41,676 nucleotides of DNA from Edaphobacter aggregans (GCA_022736715.1 DZDJ01000010.1:1-41676), one strand, 5' to 3'. Numbered from the stretch's first letter, positions 1 to 10,190 are shown. Made by a program: numbers and translations. Notes: generated from the sequence alone by a model not told the origin.

Positions 1-53
1 AAAGCCGTTTCAGGGCATCACGTTCCCTCTACACCAACTGGAAAACCGCTATA
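1..53 (+). repeat. 117-bp inverted-repeat element, copy 1 (right half only)
   Basis: This is the right-hand 53 bases of an element present in full at 8074-8190 and 9679-9795. The visible part is identical to the corresponding end of the 8074 copy and finishes with the terminal arm AACTGGAAAACCGCTATA. The left half lies outside the window. Confidence 0.9.
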
Positions 54-80
54 GCCCTCGGATTTGCGCACATCGAAAAA

Positions 81-238
81 AGGGGCTTCAGCCCCTGAGG
101 CACGCTTTTCAGCTTTCACCAGTGAATACCCCAGCGGCTTAAGCCGCAATCATCAGACTCTTACAGTTCCGAGGACTAAAGCCCTCGGCTACCATTCGCT
201 CCGAAATAAAGCGCCTGCCAAGATAGCTCTAAAATAGA
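81..238. repeat. cluster of short palindromes upstream of the methyltransferase gene
   Basis: Four separate inverted repeats lie in this non-coding stretch. They are AGGGGCT/AGCCCCT at 81-96 with a 2-nt loop, the palindrome GCGGCTTAAGCCGC at 134-147, CCGAGG/CCTCGG at 169-188, and GCTCTA-AAA-TAGAGC at 224-238. The first three resemble the small REP-like GGGGCTnnAGCCCC modules often scattered between genes in Acidobacteriota (from memory, not searched). The fourth ends four bases before the TTG start of the next gene and could mask its ribosome binding site. I see no protein-coding signal in 54-241. Confidence 0.6.
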
Positions 239-241
239 GCC

Positions 242-976
242 TTGCTCACTCTGGCCCAACTCGACCGCCTTTGCCTGGTGCTGGTGGCCACGCGCAACCC
301 CAACAATCTGGGAGCAGCAGCCCGTGCCATGAGCAACTTTGGCTTCCCGCATCTGCGCGTTGTGCAGCCGTATGCAGTGGCTTTCCGCGAAGCGCGCTCG
401 GCTGTAGATGCGGCAGCGGTGATGGCCGCGGCGCAGGAATTTACCAGCGTGGCCGAGGCCGTGGCGGACTGCACGCTGGTCATTGGTACTACAGGGGACA
501 TCGGCCGCCATCCTCAGCATGCTTTGCGGATGTTGCCGGGGGCTGCGGCCGAAGTGCGGTCTGCGCTGGAGACATCGTCCGCACGTGTGGCGCTGCTCTT
601 CGGCAGCGAGAAGAACGGGCTCAGCAATGTGGAGCTCAGCCACTGCCACTGGCTGCTGCGCATACCAACGCGCGACCAGCACAGCTCCATGAACCTGGGG
701 CAGGCGGTGGCCGTGTGCCTGTATGCGCTGGCGCATGGCGGGGCTGCCGCGGCCACTCCACCGTTGCCGAAGATGGCCACTGCGGCGGAGCAGGAGCGCG
801 TGGCGCAGTTGCTGCGGGAGGCGCTGGAGGTGTGCGGCTACGCGCGGCAGAATCCTGCAGAGGACAGCGAGGCAAAGCTGCGCCGGCTGGTGCTGCGCAT
901 GCAGCTGCAGGCGGGCGATGCAGCGCTTTGGATGGGCATGTTGCGCCGTATGCTGCACCAGATGCGCAGGCAGTAG
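242..976 (+). CDS. trmJ: TrmH/SPOUT-family RNA 2'-O-methyltransferase, TrmJ-like
   Basis: The 244-residue product matches the TrmJ branch of the SPOUT methyltransferases, which methylate the ribose 2'-OH of tRNA position 32 using S-adenosylmethionine. The N-terminus (VLVATRNPNNLGAAARAM) is the RNA-binding start of the fold. The knotted SAM site is visible as FGSEKNGLSN (from residue 120) and IPTRDQHSSMNLGQAVAV (Ser148-Asn151 region). Length is close to E. coli TrmJ (246). The start is taken as TTG at 242 because the conserved N-terminal strand follows immediately and a TAA lies in frame at 230-232. No clear Shine-Dalgarno is visible and a small hairpin sits just upstream, so initiation may be weak or structured. 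A 182-bp gap separates it from the pyrimidine genes, so it is probably its own unit. The exact RNA substrate is inference. Confidence 0.85.
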   Translation: MLTLAQLDRLCLVLVATRNPNNLGAAARAMSNFGFPHLRVVQPYAVAFREARSAVDAAAVMAAAQEFTSVAEAVADCTLVIGTTGDIGRHPQHALRMLPGAAAEVRSALETSSARVALLFGSEKNGLSNVELSHCHWLLRIPTRDQHSSMNLGQAVAVCLYALAHGGAAAATPPLPKMATAAEQERVAQLLREALEVCGYARQNPAEDSEAKLRRLVLRMQLQAGDAALWMGMLRRMLHQMRRQ

Positions 977-1024
977 CTGCCTGCGGTGTTGCTGCATCTG
1001 GGTGTTTGCACGGCCCTCTTGTCG

Positions 1025-1054
1025 TTGGCAGCCGCTCGGCATACTATGTATCCT
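1025..1054 (+). promoter_or_regulatory. candidate sigma70-type promoter for the pyrimidine-degradation operon
   Basis: TTGGCA (1025-1030) and TATCCT (1049-1054) are separated by 18 bp, in the only sizeable gap upstream of preT. The -35 matches 5 of 6 consensus bases and the -10 four of six. This is pattern matching only. A leader of about 100 nt would precede the preT start. Confidence 0.3.
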
Positions 1055-1158
1055 TCTCTTACGGTGCAGGGCCCGGTTCGCAGCCTTCCCGGAAGCAACG
1101 GAACAGGCCCAGGCAGGACACAGAGGATTTCCACGCGGTTGAGGAGAAGCCCGACACT

Positions 1159-2511
1159 ATGGATCTGAAACCAACGGGAACGCAAGACCCGTTCGGCGAG
1201 CAGTTACCGCCGTTGACGCCGAATGAGGCGTCGATTGAAGCCGACCGCTGCCTGTACTGTTACGACGCACCCTGCACGCATGCCTGCCCCACGCATATCG
1301 ACATCCCTGCCTTCATCAAGAAAATAGCCACGGAAAATCTGCGCGGGTCTGCGGAGACGATCTTTGCCGCCAACCTGCTGGGCGCCACCTGCGCGCGGGT
1401 CTGCCCGGTGCAGGAGCTGTGCGAAGGCGCCTGCGTGCTGGGCAGCGAGCACAAGCCGATCGCCATTGGCCGTCTGCAGCGCCATGCGATGGACTATGCG
1501 CAGGCGAAGGGCGTGCATCCGCGGGTGACGGCTGCGCCCACGGGACACACAGTGGCTGTGATCGGCGCCGGACCAGCTGGGCTTTCCTGCGCGGGCGAGC
1601 TGGCGAAGCGTGGCCACGCGGTGACGCTGTTCGAGCGGCGTGCGTTGCCGGGTGGGCTTTCCACCTACGGCATCATTGCGCTGCGCGAGCCGGTGGAAGT
1701 GGCTGTGAGCGAAGCCGAACGCATTGCCGCCATGGGCGTGGAGATGCGCACCGGCGTAGAACTGGGCCGCAATATACAGATGGAGGAATTACAGGCGCAG
1801 TTCGATGCGGTGGTGCTGGGCGTTGGCCTGGGCAACAGCCCGTCACTTGGCATTCCGCAGGAAGAGTATGTGCTGGATGGGCTGCTGTACGTGGAGCGCA
1901 GCAAGACCGAGTTGCAAAGCCTGCCCAGCGGGCGGCAGGTAATTGTGGTGGGCGCGGGCAACACAGCGATTGACTGCGCCACCATTGCCCGCCGCGCTGG
2001 CGCAGAACGCGTCACCATGGTGTATCGCCGCACCAGGCACGAAATGAGCTGCTATCCGCATGAGTATGAATTCGCCAAGCAGGAGGGCATTGCATTCCGC
2101 TTCCTGACGCAGCCAGTGCAGGTGCTGGTGCAGGAGGGTCGCGTGCGTGGGCTGCAATGCGTGGCCATGCAGCCTGGCGCGCCGGATGCTTCCGGCCGCC
2201 CATCGCCGCATCCGGTGCCGGGGTCGGAGTTTGTGCTGGAGGCTGACCTGATTGTGAAGGCCATTGGCCAGCACAAATGGTCTGTGGCAGAGCTGCTGGG
2301 GCTGCGCACGGAGAAAGGTTTCATCGCAATCCAGGAGGATTTTGAAACCAGCCGCGCAGGCGTGTTTGCCATCGGCGACTGCATTCGCGCTAAAGGTGCG
2401 GCTTCCACGGTGATGGCTGTGCAGGATGGCAAGCTCGCGGCAGAGGCAATCCACCAGCGGCTGCAGGCCGGGGCGGCTTCCGTAGCAGGAGGTAAACATG
2501 GCCGATCTTAA
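1159..2511 (+). CDS. preT: NAD-dependent dihydropyrimidine dehydrogenase, FAD/Fe-S subunit PreT
   Basis: This 450-residue protein is the electron-input subunit of bacterial dihydropyrimidine dehydrogenase. It takes electrons from NADH and passes them through FAD and 4Fe-4S clusters to PreA, which reduces uracil or thymine. Visible features are two N-terminal cysteine groups (Cys31, 34, 39, 43 and Cys78, 82, 88, 92) of the GltD-like Fe-S domain, a first dinucleotide motif GAGPAG at 136-141, and a second, GAGNTA, from residue 265. The frame stays open upstream through the methyltransferase gene, but homology begins only near here, so I chose the ATG at 1159 (GAGGAG lies 12 nt before it). Its end overlaps the preA start by 14 nt, with the preA Shine-Dalgarno inside preT, which suggests coupled translation of equal subunits. 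Confidence 0.9.
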   Translation: MDLKPTGTQDPFGEQLPPLTPNEASIEADRCLYCYDAPCTHACPTHIDIPAFIKKIATENLRGSAETIFAANLLGATCARVCPVQELCEGACVLGSEHKPIAIGRLQRHAMDYAQAKGVHPRVTAAPTGHTVAVIGAGPAGLSCAGELAKRGHAVTLFERRALPGGLSTYGIIALREPVEVAVSEAERIAAMGVEMRTGVELGRNIQMEELQAQFDAVVLGVGLGNSPSLGIPQEEYVLDGLLYVERSKTELQSLPSGRQVIVVGAGNTAIDCATIARRAGAERVTMVYRRTRHEMSCYPHEYEFAKQEGIAFRFLTQPVQVLVQEGRVRGLQCVAMQPGAPDASGRPSPHPVPGSEFVLEADLIVKAIGQHKWSVAELLGLRTEKGFIAIQEDFETSRAGVFAIGDCIRAKGAASTVMAVQDGKLAAEAIHQRLQAGAASVAGGKHGRS

Positions 2512-3883
2512 GATCAACTTCGCAGGCATCCAGTCACCGAACCCGTTCTGGCTGGCCTCTGCGCCACCGACCAACTCTGGCGCGCAGGTGCAGAAGGCCT
2601 TTGAAGCAGGCTGGGGCGGCGCGGTGTGGAAGACGATCGGCGCGCCGGTGCTCAACGTCTCCAATCGTTACGGAGCCTGGCACTACGGCAGGCAGCGCAT
2701 GCTGGCCATCAACAATGTGGAGCTGATCTCGGACCGTCCGCTGGAGGTGAACCTGCGCGAAATTGCCGAGGTCAAACGCAACTGGCCGGATCGCGCAGTG
2801 ATTGTGTCCGCCATGGTGGAGTCGAAGCCCGAAGCATGGAAGGAGATTGTGCAGCGCATTGAGGACACCGGCGCCGACGGCATTGAGCTGAACTATGGTT
2901 GCCCGCACGGCATGAGCGAGCGCGGCATGGGCTCTGCCGTGGGCCAGGTGCCGGAGTACTGCGAGCAGATCACGGGCTGGGTGATGGGCGTTGCGTCGAT
3001 TCCCGTCATCGTCAAGCTGACGCCCAACATCACTAATATTGTTACTCCGGCGCGCGCGGCCGTGCGTGCCGGGGCCAACGCGCTTTCGCTCATCAACACC
3101 ATCAACTCGATCGTGGGCATCGATCTGGACACGCTGGAGATCACGCCGAATATTGGCGGTAAAGGCGGGCATGGCGGTTACGCCGGGCCTGCGGTAAAGC
3201 CGATTGCGCTGAACATGCTTTCTGCGCTGGGCAAGGATGATGGGGTGTCGCAAGCGGGCCTGCCCATCTCCGGCATGGGCGGCATCAGCACCTGGCAGGA
3301 TGCGGCGGAGTTTCTGCTGCTGGGCGCGTCCAGTTTGCAGGTTTGCACGGCGGCCATGCACTATGGCTATCGCATCATTGAAGACCTGTGCGATGGCCTT
3401 TCCAACTGGATGGACGCGAAGGGCTTTGCCAGCATTGCCGATGTGACGGGCAAAAGCCTGCACCGCATCTCCGACTTCAAGAACTTCGATCTCGCCTTTC
3501 GCGCCGTGGCGAGCATTGATGAGGCGAAGTGCATTAAGTGCAATCTTTGCTATGTGGCCTGCAACGATACGGCGCACCAGTGCATTGATCTGGTGAATGC
3601 GGCGGGCGAAGTGGTGCAGCCGCATGCTTATGATGTGCGCTCCAACGGTCGGCAGGAGGCGGCGCAGGGCCGCCCGCAACCGGTGGTGCGCGAGGCGGAC
3701 TGCGTTGGTTGCCGCCTGTGCTACAACGTCTGCCCGGTGGACGATTGCATCTCCATGGCGGAGGTTCCTTCCGGGCGCGAATCCATTACGTGGGATGCGT
3801 TGTCGCGCAGCAAGCCGGAAGTAACCGAGGACTGGGACGCCATGCAGGCCTACCGCAAGTCGGTCGGCATTGAGATTCACTGA
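2498..3883 (+). CDS. preA: NAD-dependent dihydropyrimidine dehydrogenase, catalytic subunit PreA
   Basis: The 461-residue catalytic subunit reduces uracil and thymine to their 5,6-dihydro forms, the first step of reductive pyrimidine catabolism. An FMN-binding TIM barrel of the dihydroorotate-dehydrogenase type fills roughly residues 1-330, including NYGCPHGMSERGMG around Cys135 and the phosphate-binding GMGGISTWQDAAEFLLLGAS stretch. Two 4Fe-4S ferredoxin motifs follow (Cys345, 348, 351, 355 and Cys402, 405, 408, 412). The mammalian enzyme has an active-site Cys in an ACGQ motif; here the aligned motif is AVGQ, which from memory is usual for bacterial PreA proteins. AGGAGG lies just upstream of the ATG. 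The product feeds the hydrolase encoded next, 17 nt downstream. Confidence 0.92.
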   Translation: MADLKINFAGIQSPNPFWLASAPPTNSGAQVQKAFEAGWGGAVWKTIGAPVLNVSNRYGAWHYGRQRMLAINNVELISDRPLEVNLREIAEVKRNWPDRAVIVSAMVESKPEAWKEIVQRIEDTGADGIELNYGCPHGMSERGMGSAVGQVPEYCEQITGWVMGVASIPVIVKLTPNITNIVTPARAAVRAGANALSLINTINSIVGIDLDTLEITPNIGGKGGHGGYAGPAVKPIALNMLSALGKDDGVSQAGLPISGMGGISTWQDAAEFLLLGASSLQVCTAAMHYGYRIIEDLCDGLSNWMDAKGFASIADVTGKSLHRISDFKNFDLAFRAVASIDEAKCIKCNLCYVACNDTAHQCIDLVNAAGEVVQPHAYDVRSNGRQEAAQGRPQPVVREADCVGCRLCYNVCPVDDCISMAEVPSGRESITWDALSRSKPEVTEDWDAMQAYRKSVGIEIH

Positions 3884-3900
3884 AACGAAACGAGCAGACC

Positions 3901-5295
3901 ATGCCCTTGCTGATTCAAAACGGAGAAGTGGTGACGGCCGAGGCCCGCTTTCAGGCCGACATCTACGTCGAGAACGAGACCATCACGGCCATTGGCAACC
4001 AACTGCCGGCGCCAGCGGGAACAGAGGTGGTGGATGCCACGGGCAAGCTGGTCTTTCCTGGCTTCATCGATCCGCACGTCCACATCTATCTGCCGTTCAT
4101 GGCCACCTTCGCCAAGGACACCCATGCCACGGCCAGCGTGGCGGCGCTCATCGGCGGCACTACCACATTCCTTGAGATGTGTTGTCCTTCGCGCAACGAG
4201 GATGCGCTCGAAGGCTACGAGCTATGGAAACAGAAGGCCGCTGGCAACAGCGCCTGCGACTACGCCTTTCACATGGCAGTGACGCGCTTCGATGAGAAGA
4301 CGGCCGCGCAGTTGCGGCAGATTGTGGCCGACGGCACAGCCTCCTTCAAAATTTTTCTCTCGTATAAAAATTTCTTCGGCGTCAACGATGAAGAAATGTT
4401 CCAGACGCTCCAGCTGGCGGCAGAGCTGGGCGTGATTACTACGGCGCACTGCGAAAATGCGGAGCTGGTGAGCCAGTTGCAGCAGCAGTTGCTGGCTGCG
4501 GGCAAAACCGGGCCGGAGTGGCACGAGCCCAGCCGTCCGGAGCTGGTGGAGGCCGAGGGCACCAGCCGCTTTGCCACGTTTCTGGAACAGACCGGCGCTA
4601 CCGGCTATGTGGTGCATCTTTCCTGCGCGCCTGCGCTGCGGGCTGCGGTAGAGGCGCGGCTGCGTGGCGTGCGGCTCTCGGTGGAGTCCGTGGTGCCGCA
4701 CTTCTTCCTCGACAAAACCTGCGCAGAGCGCGCTGGCGTGGAGGGCATGAAGCACGTCATGTCGCCGCCACTGCGCGACAAGCGCAACCTGCCGGTGCTG
4801 TGGAATGCGTTGCAGTCTGGTTTGATTGATACGGTTGGCACGGACCATTGCCCCTTTGACACCAGCCAGAAGCTGCTGGGCGAAGGCAACTTCACGCAGA
4901 TTCCCAACGGCATTCCCGGCCTGGAGGAGCGGGTGAACCTGATGTACACCTACGGCGTGCGCCGTGGCGGGCTGGATCTGCATCGCTTTGTGGATGCGCT
5001 GAGCACGCGCGCGGCAAAGCTCTTTGGCCTGTTTCCGCGCAAAGGAACCATTGCCGTCGGCAGCGATGCGGACCTCGTGATCTACGACCCGCACTATCGC
5101 GGCAGGCTTTCCGCCGCCACCCAGCACACCAACAGCGACTACAACGGCTTTGAAGGCTTTGCCATCGAAGGGCGTCCTGCTGTGGTGACCGTACGCGGCA
5201 AGGTGCAGGTGCGCGATGGCGTCTTTGTGGGCGAGCCAAACCGCGGACAGTTGCTGCGCCGCCAGCCGCAATATGGGAGAGAACATGCCTATTGA
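3901..5295 (+). CDS. hydA: dihydropyrimidinase / D-hydantoinase
   Basis: This zinc amidohydrolase opens the ring of dihydrouracil or dihydrothymine (and hydantoins) to N-carbamoyl-beta-amino acids. The 464-residue length and all binuclear metal ligands fit the family: His59 and His61 in DPHVHIYLPF, the carboxylated Lys150 in SFKIFLSYKN, His183 in TAHCEN, His239 in VVHLS and Asp315 in GTDHCPFD. Tyr155, just after the lysine, is in the position of the oxyanion-stabilising tyrosine of dihydropyrimidinases. Gene order (after PreTA, before the carbamoyl hydrolase) supports dihydropyrimidinase over a stand-alone hydantoinase, though both activities often coexist. It overlaps the next gene by 11 nt. 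Confidence 0.92.
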   Translation: MPLLIQNGEVVTAEARFQADIYVENETITAIGNQLPAPAGTEVVDATGKLVFPGFIDPHVHIYLPFMATFAKDTHATASVAALIGGTTTFLEMCCPSRNEDALEGYELWKQKAAGNSACDYAFHMAVTRFDEKTAAQLRQIVADGTASFKIFLSYKNFFGVNDEEMFQTLQLAAELGVITTAHCENAELVSQLQQQLLAAGKTGPEWHEPSRPELVEAEGTSRFATFLEQTGATGYVVHLSCAPALRAAVEARLRGVRLSVESVVPHFFLDKTCAERAGVEGMKHVMSPPLRDKRNLPVLWNALQSGLIDTVGTDHCPFDTSQKLLGEGNFTQIPNGIPGLEERVNLMYTYGVRRGGLDLHRFVDALSTRAAKLFGLFPRKGTIAVGSDADLVIYDPHYRGRLSAATQHTNSDYNGFEGFAIEGRPAVVTVRGKVQVRDGVFVGEPNRGQLLRRQPQYGREHAY

Positions 5296-6561
5296 TGCAA
5301 AAGCCGTTGTCACCTCATTGAAAGAACTGCGCGCGCTTACGGCAGATGAGCACGGCGCACAGCGGGTTGCGTGGACAGATACGTGGCTCAAAGCGCGTGC
5401 GTGGTTTGCCGATCAGATCAAGGGGCTGCCGGTGGAGCATCATCTGGATGCTGCGGGCAATCGCTGGGTCACGCTGCCGGGTGCATCGGAGCAGGCGCTG
5501 ATTCTGGGTGGGCATCTGGACTCGGTCCCCAACGGCGGCTGGCTGGATGGTTGTCTGGGGGTGCTGGCGTCGCTGGGCGTGCTGCGCCGAATCTCGGAGG
5601 AGTACCACGGCAGGCCGCCGGTCACGGTGCGGCTGGTGGACTGGGCCGATGAAGAGGGCGCGCGCTTTGGCCGGAGCCTTTTCGGCTCGGCCGCTTTTGC
5701 GGGCAATCACACGATTGAGGCCGACCGCGGACGCACCGACCGCGATGGCGTCCGGCTGGAAGAGGCGCTGCGTCGCTGTGGTGTGCAGATGGAGGCCATC
5801 GGCGATGCACAGCAGGAGCAGAAGCATGCGGCGGCGTATCTGGAACTGCATATTGAGCAGGGGCCGGTGCTGGAAAATCTGGGACTGCCGCTCGGCGCGG
5901 TGACGGGCACCAAAGGCGTGGAGCGCCACGCAATCACCTTCCATGGCGAAGAGGCGCATTCCGGCTCCACACCCATGGCTGTGCGCCGCGATGCGCTGGC
6001 GGCCGCGGCCAAACTGGCGCTGGAGATTCGCGCCATCGCCGGTAAACATGCGGACTCCGTGTGCACCATGGGCAGCGTAAAAACCTTTCCCGGCATTGTG
6101 ACGGCCGTGGTGGGCCGCTGCGAAACCACGCTCGACCAACGTGACCTGGATGCCGGGGTGCTGGCGGCCATGTATGCCGAAGCGCAGGCCCGCAGCCAAC
6201 AATTTGCCGCGGAAGAGCGCTGCACGGTGGAGTGGTCGCGCATCTGGAAGATTGAGCCGGTGCCGTTCCATCCGGAGCTGATTGCATTGTGCGAAGAGGC
6301 GGTCCGCGAGACGGCAGGAAAGTCGCACCGGTTGCCTTCAGGGCCGCTGCATGATGCGGCAGAGGTGGCCCGCGCGGGCATTCCTGCCGTCATGCTGTTT
6401 GTGCAGTCGTTGCGCGGCATCAGCCACAACAAGATTGAAGACACCCGCGAAGAGCATTTGGAGCAGGCCGTCGCCGCGCTGGACCGGCTGGCCACAAAAA
6501 CGATGGCGTGGATGCAGCAAGCGCCGCAACAAGTGCGCAGCGCAAGTGCCGGAGGCGCACG

Positions 6562-6565
<4 letters not shown>
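5285..6565 (+). CDS. M20-family N-carbamoyl-amino acid amidohydrolase (beta-ureidopropionase role)
   Basis: A 426-residue Zn-dependent hydrolase of the hydantoinase/carbamoylase/allantoate amidohydrolase family (peptidase M20 fold). It should release NH3 and CO2 from N-carbamoyl-beta-alanine or N-carbamoyl-3-aminoisobutyrate, giving beta-amino acids. Visible metal ligands are His77 (GGHLDSVPNGG), bridging Asp88 (WLDGC), Glu123/124 (ADEEGARFG), His189 (LELHIEQG) and a C-terminal SHN histidine. The lid/dimerisation domain is recognisable at TGTKGVERHAITFHGEEAHS. The ATG at 5285 is preferred because GGGAGA lies 5 nt upstream and homology starts there; the frame extends upstream to 5216 inside hydA. 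Context points to beta-ureidopropionase, as for the yeast PYD3-type enzymes of this family; carbamoylase activity on hydantoin products is an alternative. Its stop overlaps the next start (ATGA). Confidence 0.88.
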
Positions 6566-8073
<1,508 letters not shown>

Positions 8074-8076
<3 letters not shown>

Positions 8077-8190
8077 AGCGGTTCTCCAGTTTTCGTGGAG
8101 TTTCCAGGAATATGCAGGACGGCTTTTTCTTGAGAAAAAAGCCGTTTCAGGGCATCACGTTCCCTCTACACCAACTGGAAAACCGCTATA
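8074..8190 (+). repeat. 117-bp inverted-repeat element, copy 2 (full)
   Basis: Terminal inverted arms of 18 bp (left TAGAGCGGTTCTCCAGTT, right AACTGGAAAACCGCTATA) enclose two further hairpins. The first is CTCCA/TGGAG near the left end; the second is ACGGCTTTTT/AAAAAGCCGT at 8119-8145. It differs from the 9679 copy at three positions only. The left end uses the TAG stop codon of the upstream dehydrogenase, so the element sits flush against the gene end. No transposase is encoded; size and symmetry suggest a MITE- or REP-like non-autonomous element. Confidence 0.92.
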
Positions 8191-8242
8191 GTCGCGCAGC
8201 ACTTGCGCAGCATATCCGCAGTTGGAGGCATGAAAAGACCGC

Positions 8243-9658
8243 ATGGACACGAGCACGCAGGCCCAACCTGGGGCAATTCCGCACGATGCGGCACTCTATA
8301 ACGAAGACCTCGCGCCCATTCCGCTGGAGAAGCGCACCTGGGGCATTTACAACTACGCTTCGCTGTGGGTCGCCATGTCCGTCTGCATACCCACGTACAT
8401 GCTGGCCTCTGGGTTGATTGCCGGCGGCATGAGCTGGAAGCAGGCCATTGGCACCATTCTGCTGGGCAACATTATTGTGCTCATTCCCATGATTCTGAAT
8501 GCGCACGCGGGCACGCGTTACGGCATTCCATTTCCAGTGTTTGTGCGGGCCTCGTTCGGCGTGCGTGGCGCGAATCTACCGGCCATTCTGCGTGCGCTGG
8601 TGGCCTGCGGATGGTTCGGCATCCAAACCTGGATTGGCGGGCAGGCCATCTATGCCATGCTGGTAGTGCTGTGGCCACATGCGGCCGCAATCGCGGGCGG
8701 CAAATGGATCTGCTTTCTGCTTTTCTGGCTGCTGAACATGGTGGTGGTGTGGCGCGGCGTGGAGACGATCAAGTTTCTGGAGGGCATCGGCGCGCCGTTC
8801 ATGCTGGGCGTGGGTCTGCTGCTGCTCTGGTACGTCACGCGCAAGGCAGGCGGACTGGGGCCGGTGCTTTCCAGCCCCAGCAAATTCCACACTACGCGCG
8901 ACTTTCTTCACTTCTTCATCCCGTCGCTCACCGGCATGGTGGGCTTCTGGTCCACCGTCGCGCTGAACATTCCGGACTTCACGCGCTATGCCCGCTCGCA
9001 GCGCGCGCAGATCATTGGCCAGTCGCTGGGACTGCCCCCAGCCATGACGCTGTACTCCTTCATCGGCGTTGCGGTCACCTCCGCCTCCGTAGTGCTGTTT
9101 GGCGAGGCCATCTGGGACCCGGTCACTCTGCTGGGCCGCTTTCATCAGCCCATCGTGGCGTCCATTGCCCTGGTGGCGCTGCTGGTGGCCACGCTCAACA
9201 CCAACGTGGCAGCCAATGTGGTTTCGCCTTCCAATGATTTTTCCAACCTGAACCCGCGCCGCATCTCCTTCCGCATGGGCGGCATCCTTACCGGGGTCGT
9301 TGGCCTGCTGATGATGCCCTGGAGGCTGCTGGCCAGCGCAAACTCGTATATCTTCGGCTGGCTGGTGGGCTACTCCGCCTTGCTGGGTCCGATTGCCGGC
9401 ATCATGGTGGCCGACTATTTTCTGCTGCGCCGTTGCCAACTCGACGCGGCTGCGCTCTACCAGCGGGCTGGCCGCTACAGCTATCGCAACGGCATCAACT
9501 GGCGCGCGGTGCTCAGCTTTGCTGCTGGCGCGGCTCTGGCGCTTACCGGACTGGTGGTACCGGCGCTGCGCTGGCTGTATGACTACGCCTGGTTTGTCGG
9601 CTTCTTTGCATCAAGCCTGCTCTATCTTGTCATTATGCCTGCACAGCGCACGACCTGA
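8243..9658 (+). CDS. NCS1-family nucleobase/hydantoin/allantoin permease
   Basis: A 471-residue membrane protein with about 12 predicted hydrophobic segments and the nucleobase:cation symporter-1 look of Mhp1, PucI and fungal allantoin/uracil permeases. Supporting stretches are the N-terminal LEKRTWGIYNYASLWVAMSV, the GIPFPVFVRASFGVRGANLP loop, WFGIQTWIGGQAIY, and the SPSNDFSNLNPRRIS substrate-region motif followed by GYSALLGPIAGIMVADYF. Placed directly after the reductive pyrimidine pathway, it probably imports uracil, thymine, dihydropyrimidine or hydantoin by Na+ or H+ symport; the exact ligand cannot be read from sequence. GGAGG at 8224-8228 is 14 nt upstream of the ATG, a long spacing. 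It is flanked on both sides by the 117-bp repeat, so it may be transcribed separately from mmsA. Confidence 0.88.
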   Translation: MDTSTQAQPGAIPHDAALYNEDLAPIPLEKRTWGIYNYASLWVAMSVCIPTYMLASGLIAGGMSWKQAIGTILLGNIIVLIPMILNAHAGTRYGIPFPVFVRASFGVRGANLPAILRALVACGWFGIQTWIGGQAIYAMLVVLWPHAAAIAGGKWICFLLFWLLNMVVVWRGVETIKFLEGIGAPFMLGVGLLLLWYVTRKAGGLGPVLSSPSKFHTTRDFLHFFIPSLTGMVGFWSTVALNIPDFTRYARSQRAQIIGQSLGLPPAMTLYSFIGVAVTSASVVLFGEAIWDPVTLLGRFHQPIVASIALVALLVATLNTNVAANVVSPSNDFSNLNPRRISFRMGGILTGVVGLLMMPWRLLASANSYIFGWLVGYSALLGPIAGIMVADYFLLRRCQLDAAALYQRAGRYSYRNGINWRAVLSFAAGAALALTGLVVPALRWLYDYAWFVGFFASSLLYLVIMPAQRTT

Positions 9659-9678
9659 TTCCAGGCGGCCGCACAGCT

Positions 9679-9795
9679 TATAGCGGTTCTCCAGTTTTCG
9701 TGGAGTTTCCAGGAATATGCAGGACGGCTTTTTCTTGAGAAAAAAGCCGTTTCAGGGCATCACATTCCCGCTACACCAACTGGAAAACCGCTATA
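9679..9795 (+). repeat. 117-bp inverted-repeat element, copy 3 (full)
   Basis: The same element and orientation as at 8074-8190, exactly the same length, with a perfect TATAGCGGTT left tip matching the AACCGCTATA right tip. It starts 20 bp after the permease stop. The internal open frame beginning MQDGFFLRKK is present in copies 2 and 3 but is a by-product of the repeat, not a credible gene. Confidence 0.92.
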
Positions 9796-10190
9796 GCATG
9801 GCCAGCGGGCGCCTGCATGGCGGGACTGCCAACACATGCGCGCCTTCCATCCACATTCATGCAACTGCTTCCTGCTGTTGCAATAACTTCCTCAAGTAAA
9901 CCGGTTTGTCTGCTGCAAAAGTCTGTCCCATGGAGGCCCCTTCCGTCCCCGGATTCTGCAACAATAGGAGGGGTTGACTCGTCTATTCGACACGTCTCAT
10001 TTTTGAGGAAGAATTGATCGCTCCACGGGCTGTTCTTCTTGTAACTCGACGCTCCAGCCGGGTGAGGATGGTAACGCATCCGGGAGCAACGGCAATCTGC
10101 GTTTTGAGGCGAAGGCGCCTGAAGCGCACAACCTTCACATTCCAAGCGGCTTATGCAAATATTCCGCGGTTGGTGGTGCGATAAGACACG
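9796..10190. other. 395-bp intergenic region upstream of the MdtABC-like operon
   Basis: No convincing gene lies here. TTGACT at 9974-9979 is a possible -35 but has no good -10 at normal spacing. A nested stem at 10051-10087 (GCTCC and GGATG pairing with CATCC and GGAGC) could fold in a leader RNA, and AGGCG-AAGG-CGCCT follows at about 10109. I do not recognise a riboswitch or a regulator-binding palindrome. Confidence 0.4.

Noticed and set aside
271-1158. In-frame upstream extension of preT through the methyltransferase gene, giving a 746-residue reading frame
   Set aside because: The extension overlaps a well-recognised gene in another frame, reads as low-complexity Gly/Ala/Arg sequence, and PreT homology starts only at 1159.
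2534-3880. Long minus-strand open frame of 448 codons opposite preA
   Set aside because: It is a His/Arg/Ala-rich shadow of GC-rich codon bias in preA; no family motif and no plausible ribosome site.
4222-5391. Minus-strand open frame of 389 codons opposite the dihydropyrimidinase gene
   Set aside because: The plus-strand gene has every catalytic ligand; the reverse frame shows no recognisable domain.
8230-8301. 23-codon frame starting just after GGAGG ahead of the NCS1 permease
   Set aside because: The Shine-Dalgarno is only 1 nt from its ATG, and nothing else supports a leader peptide; the same GGAGG can serve the permease start.
9717-9899. Small open frame starting MQDGFFLRKK, also present at 8112
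   Set aside because: It begins inside the 117-bp inverted repeat in both copies and diverges as soon as the repeat ends, so repetition of the DNA explains the shared peptide.
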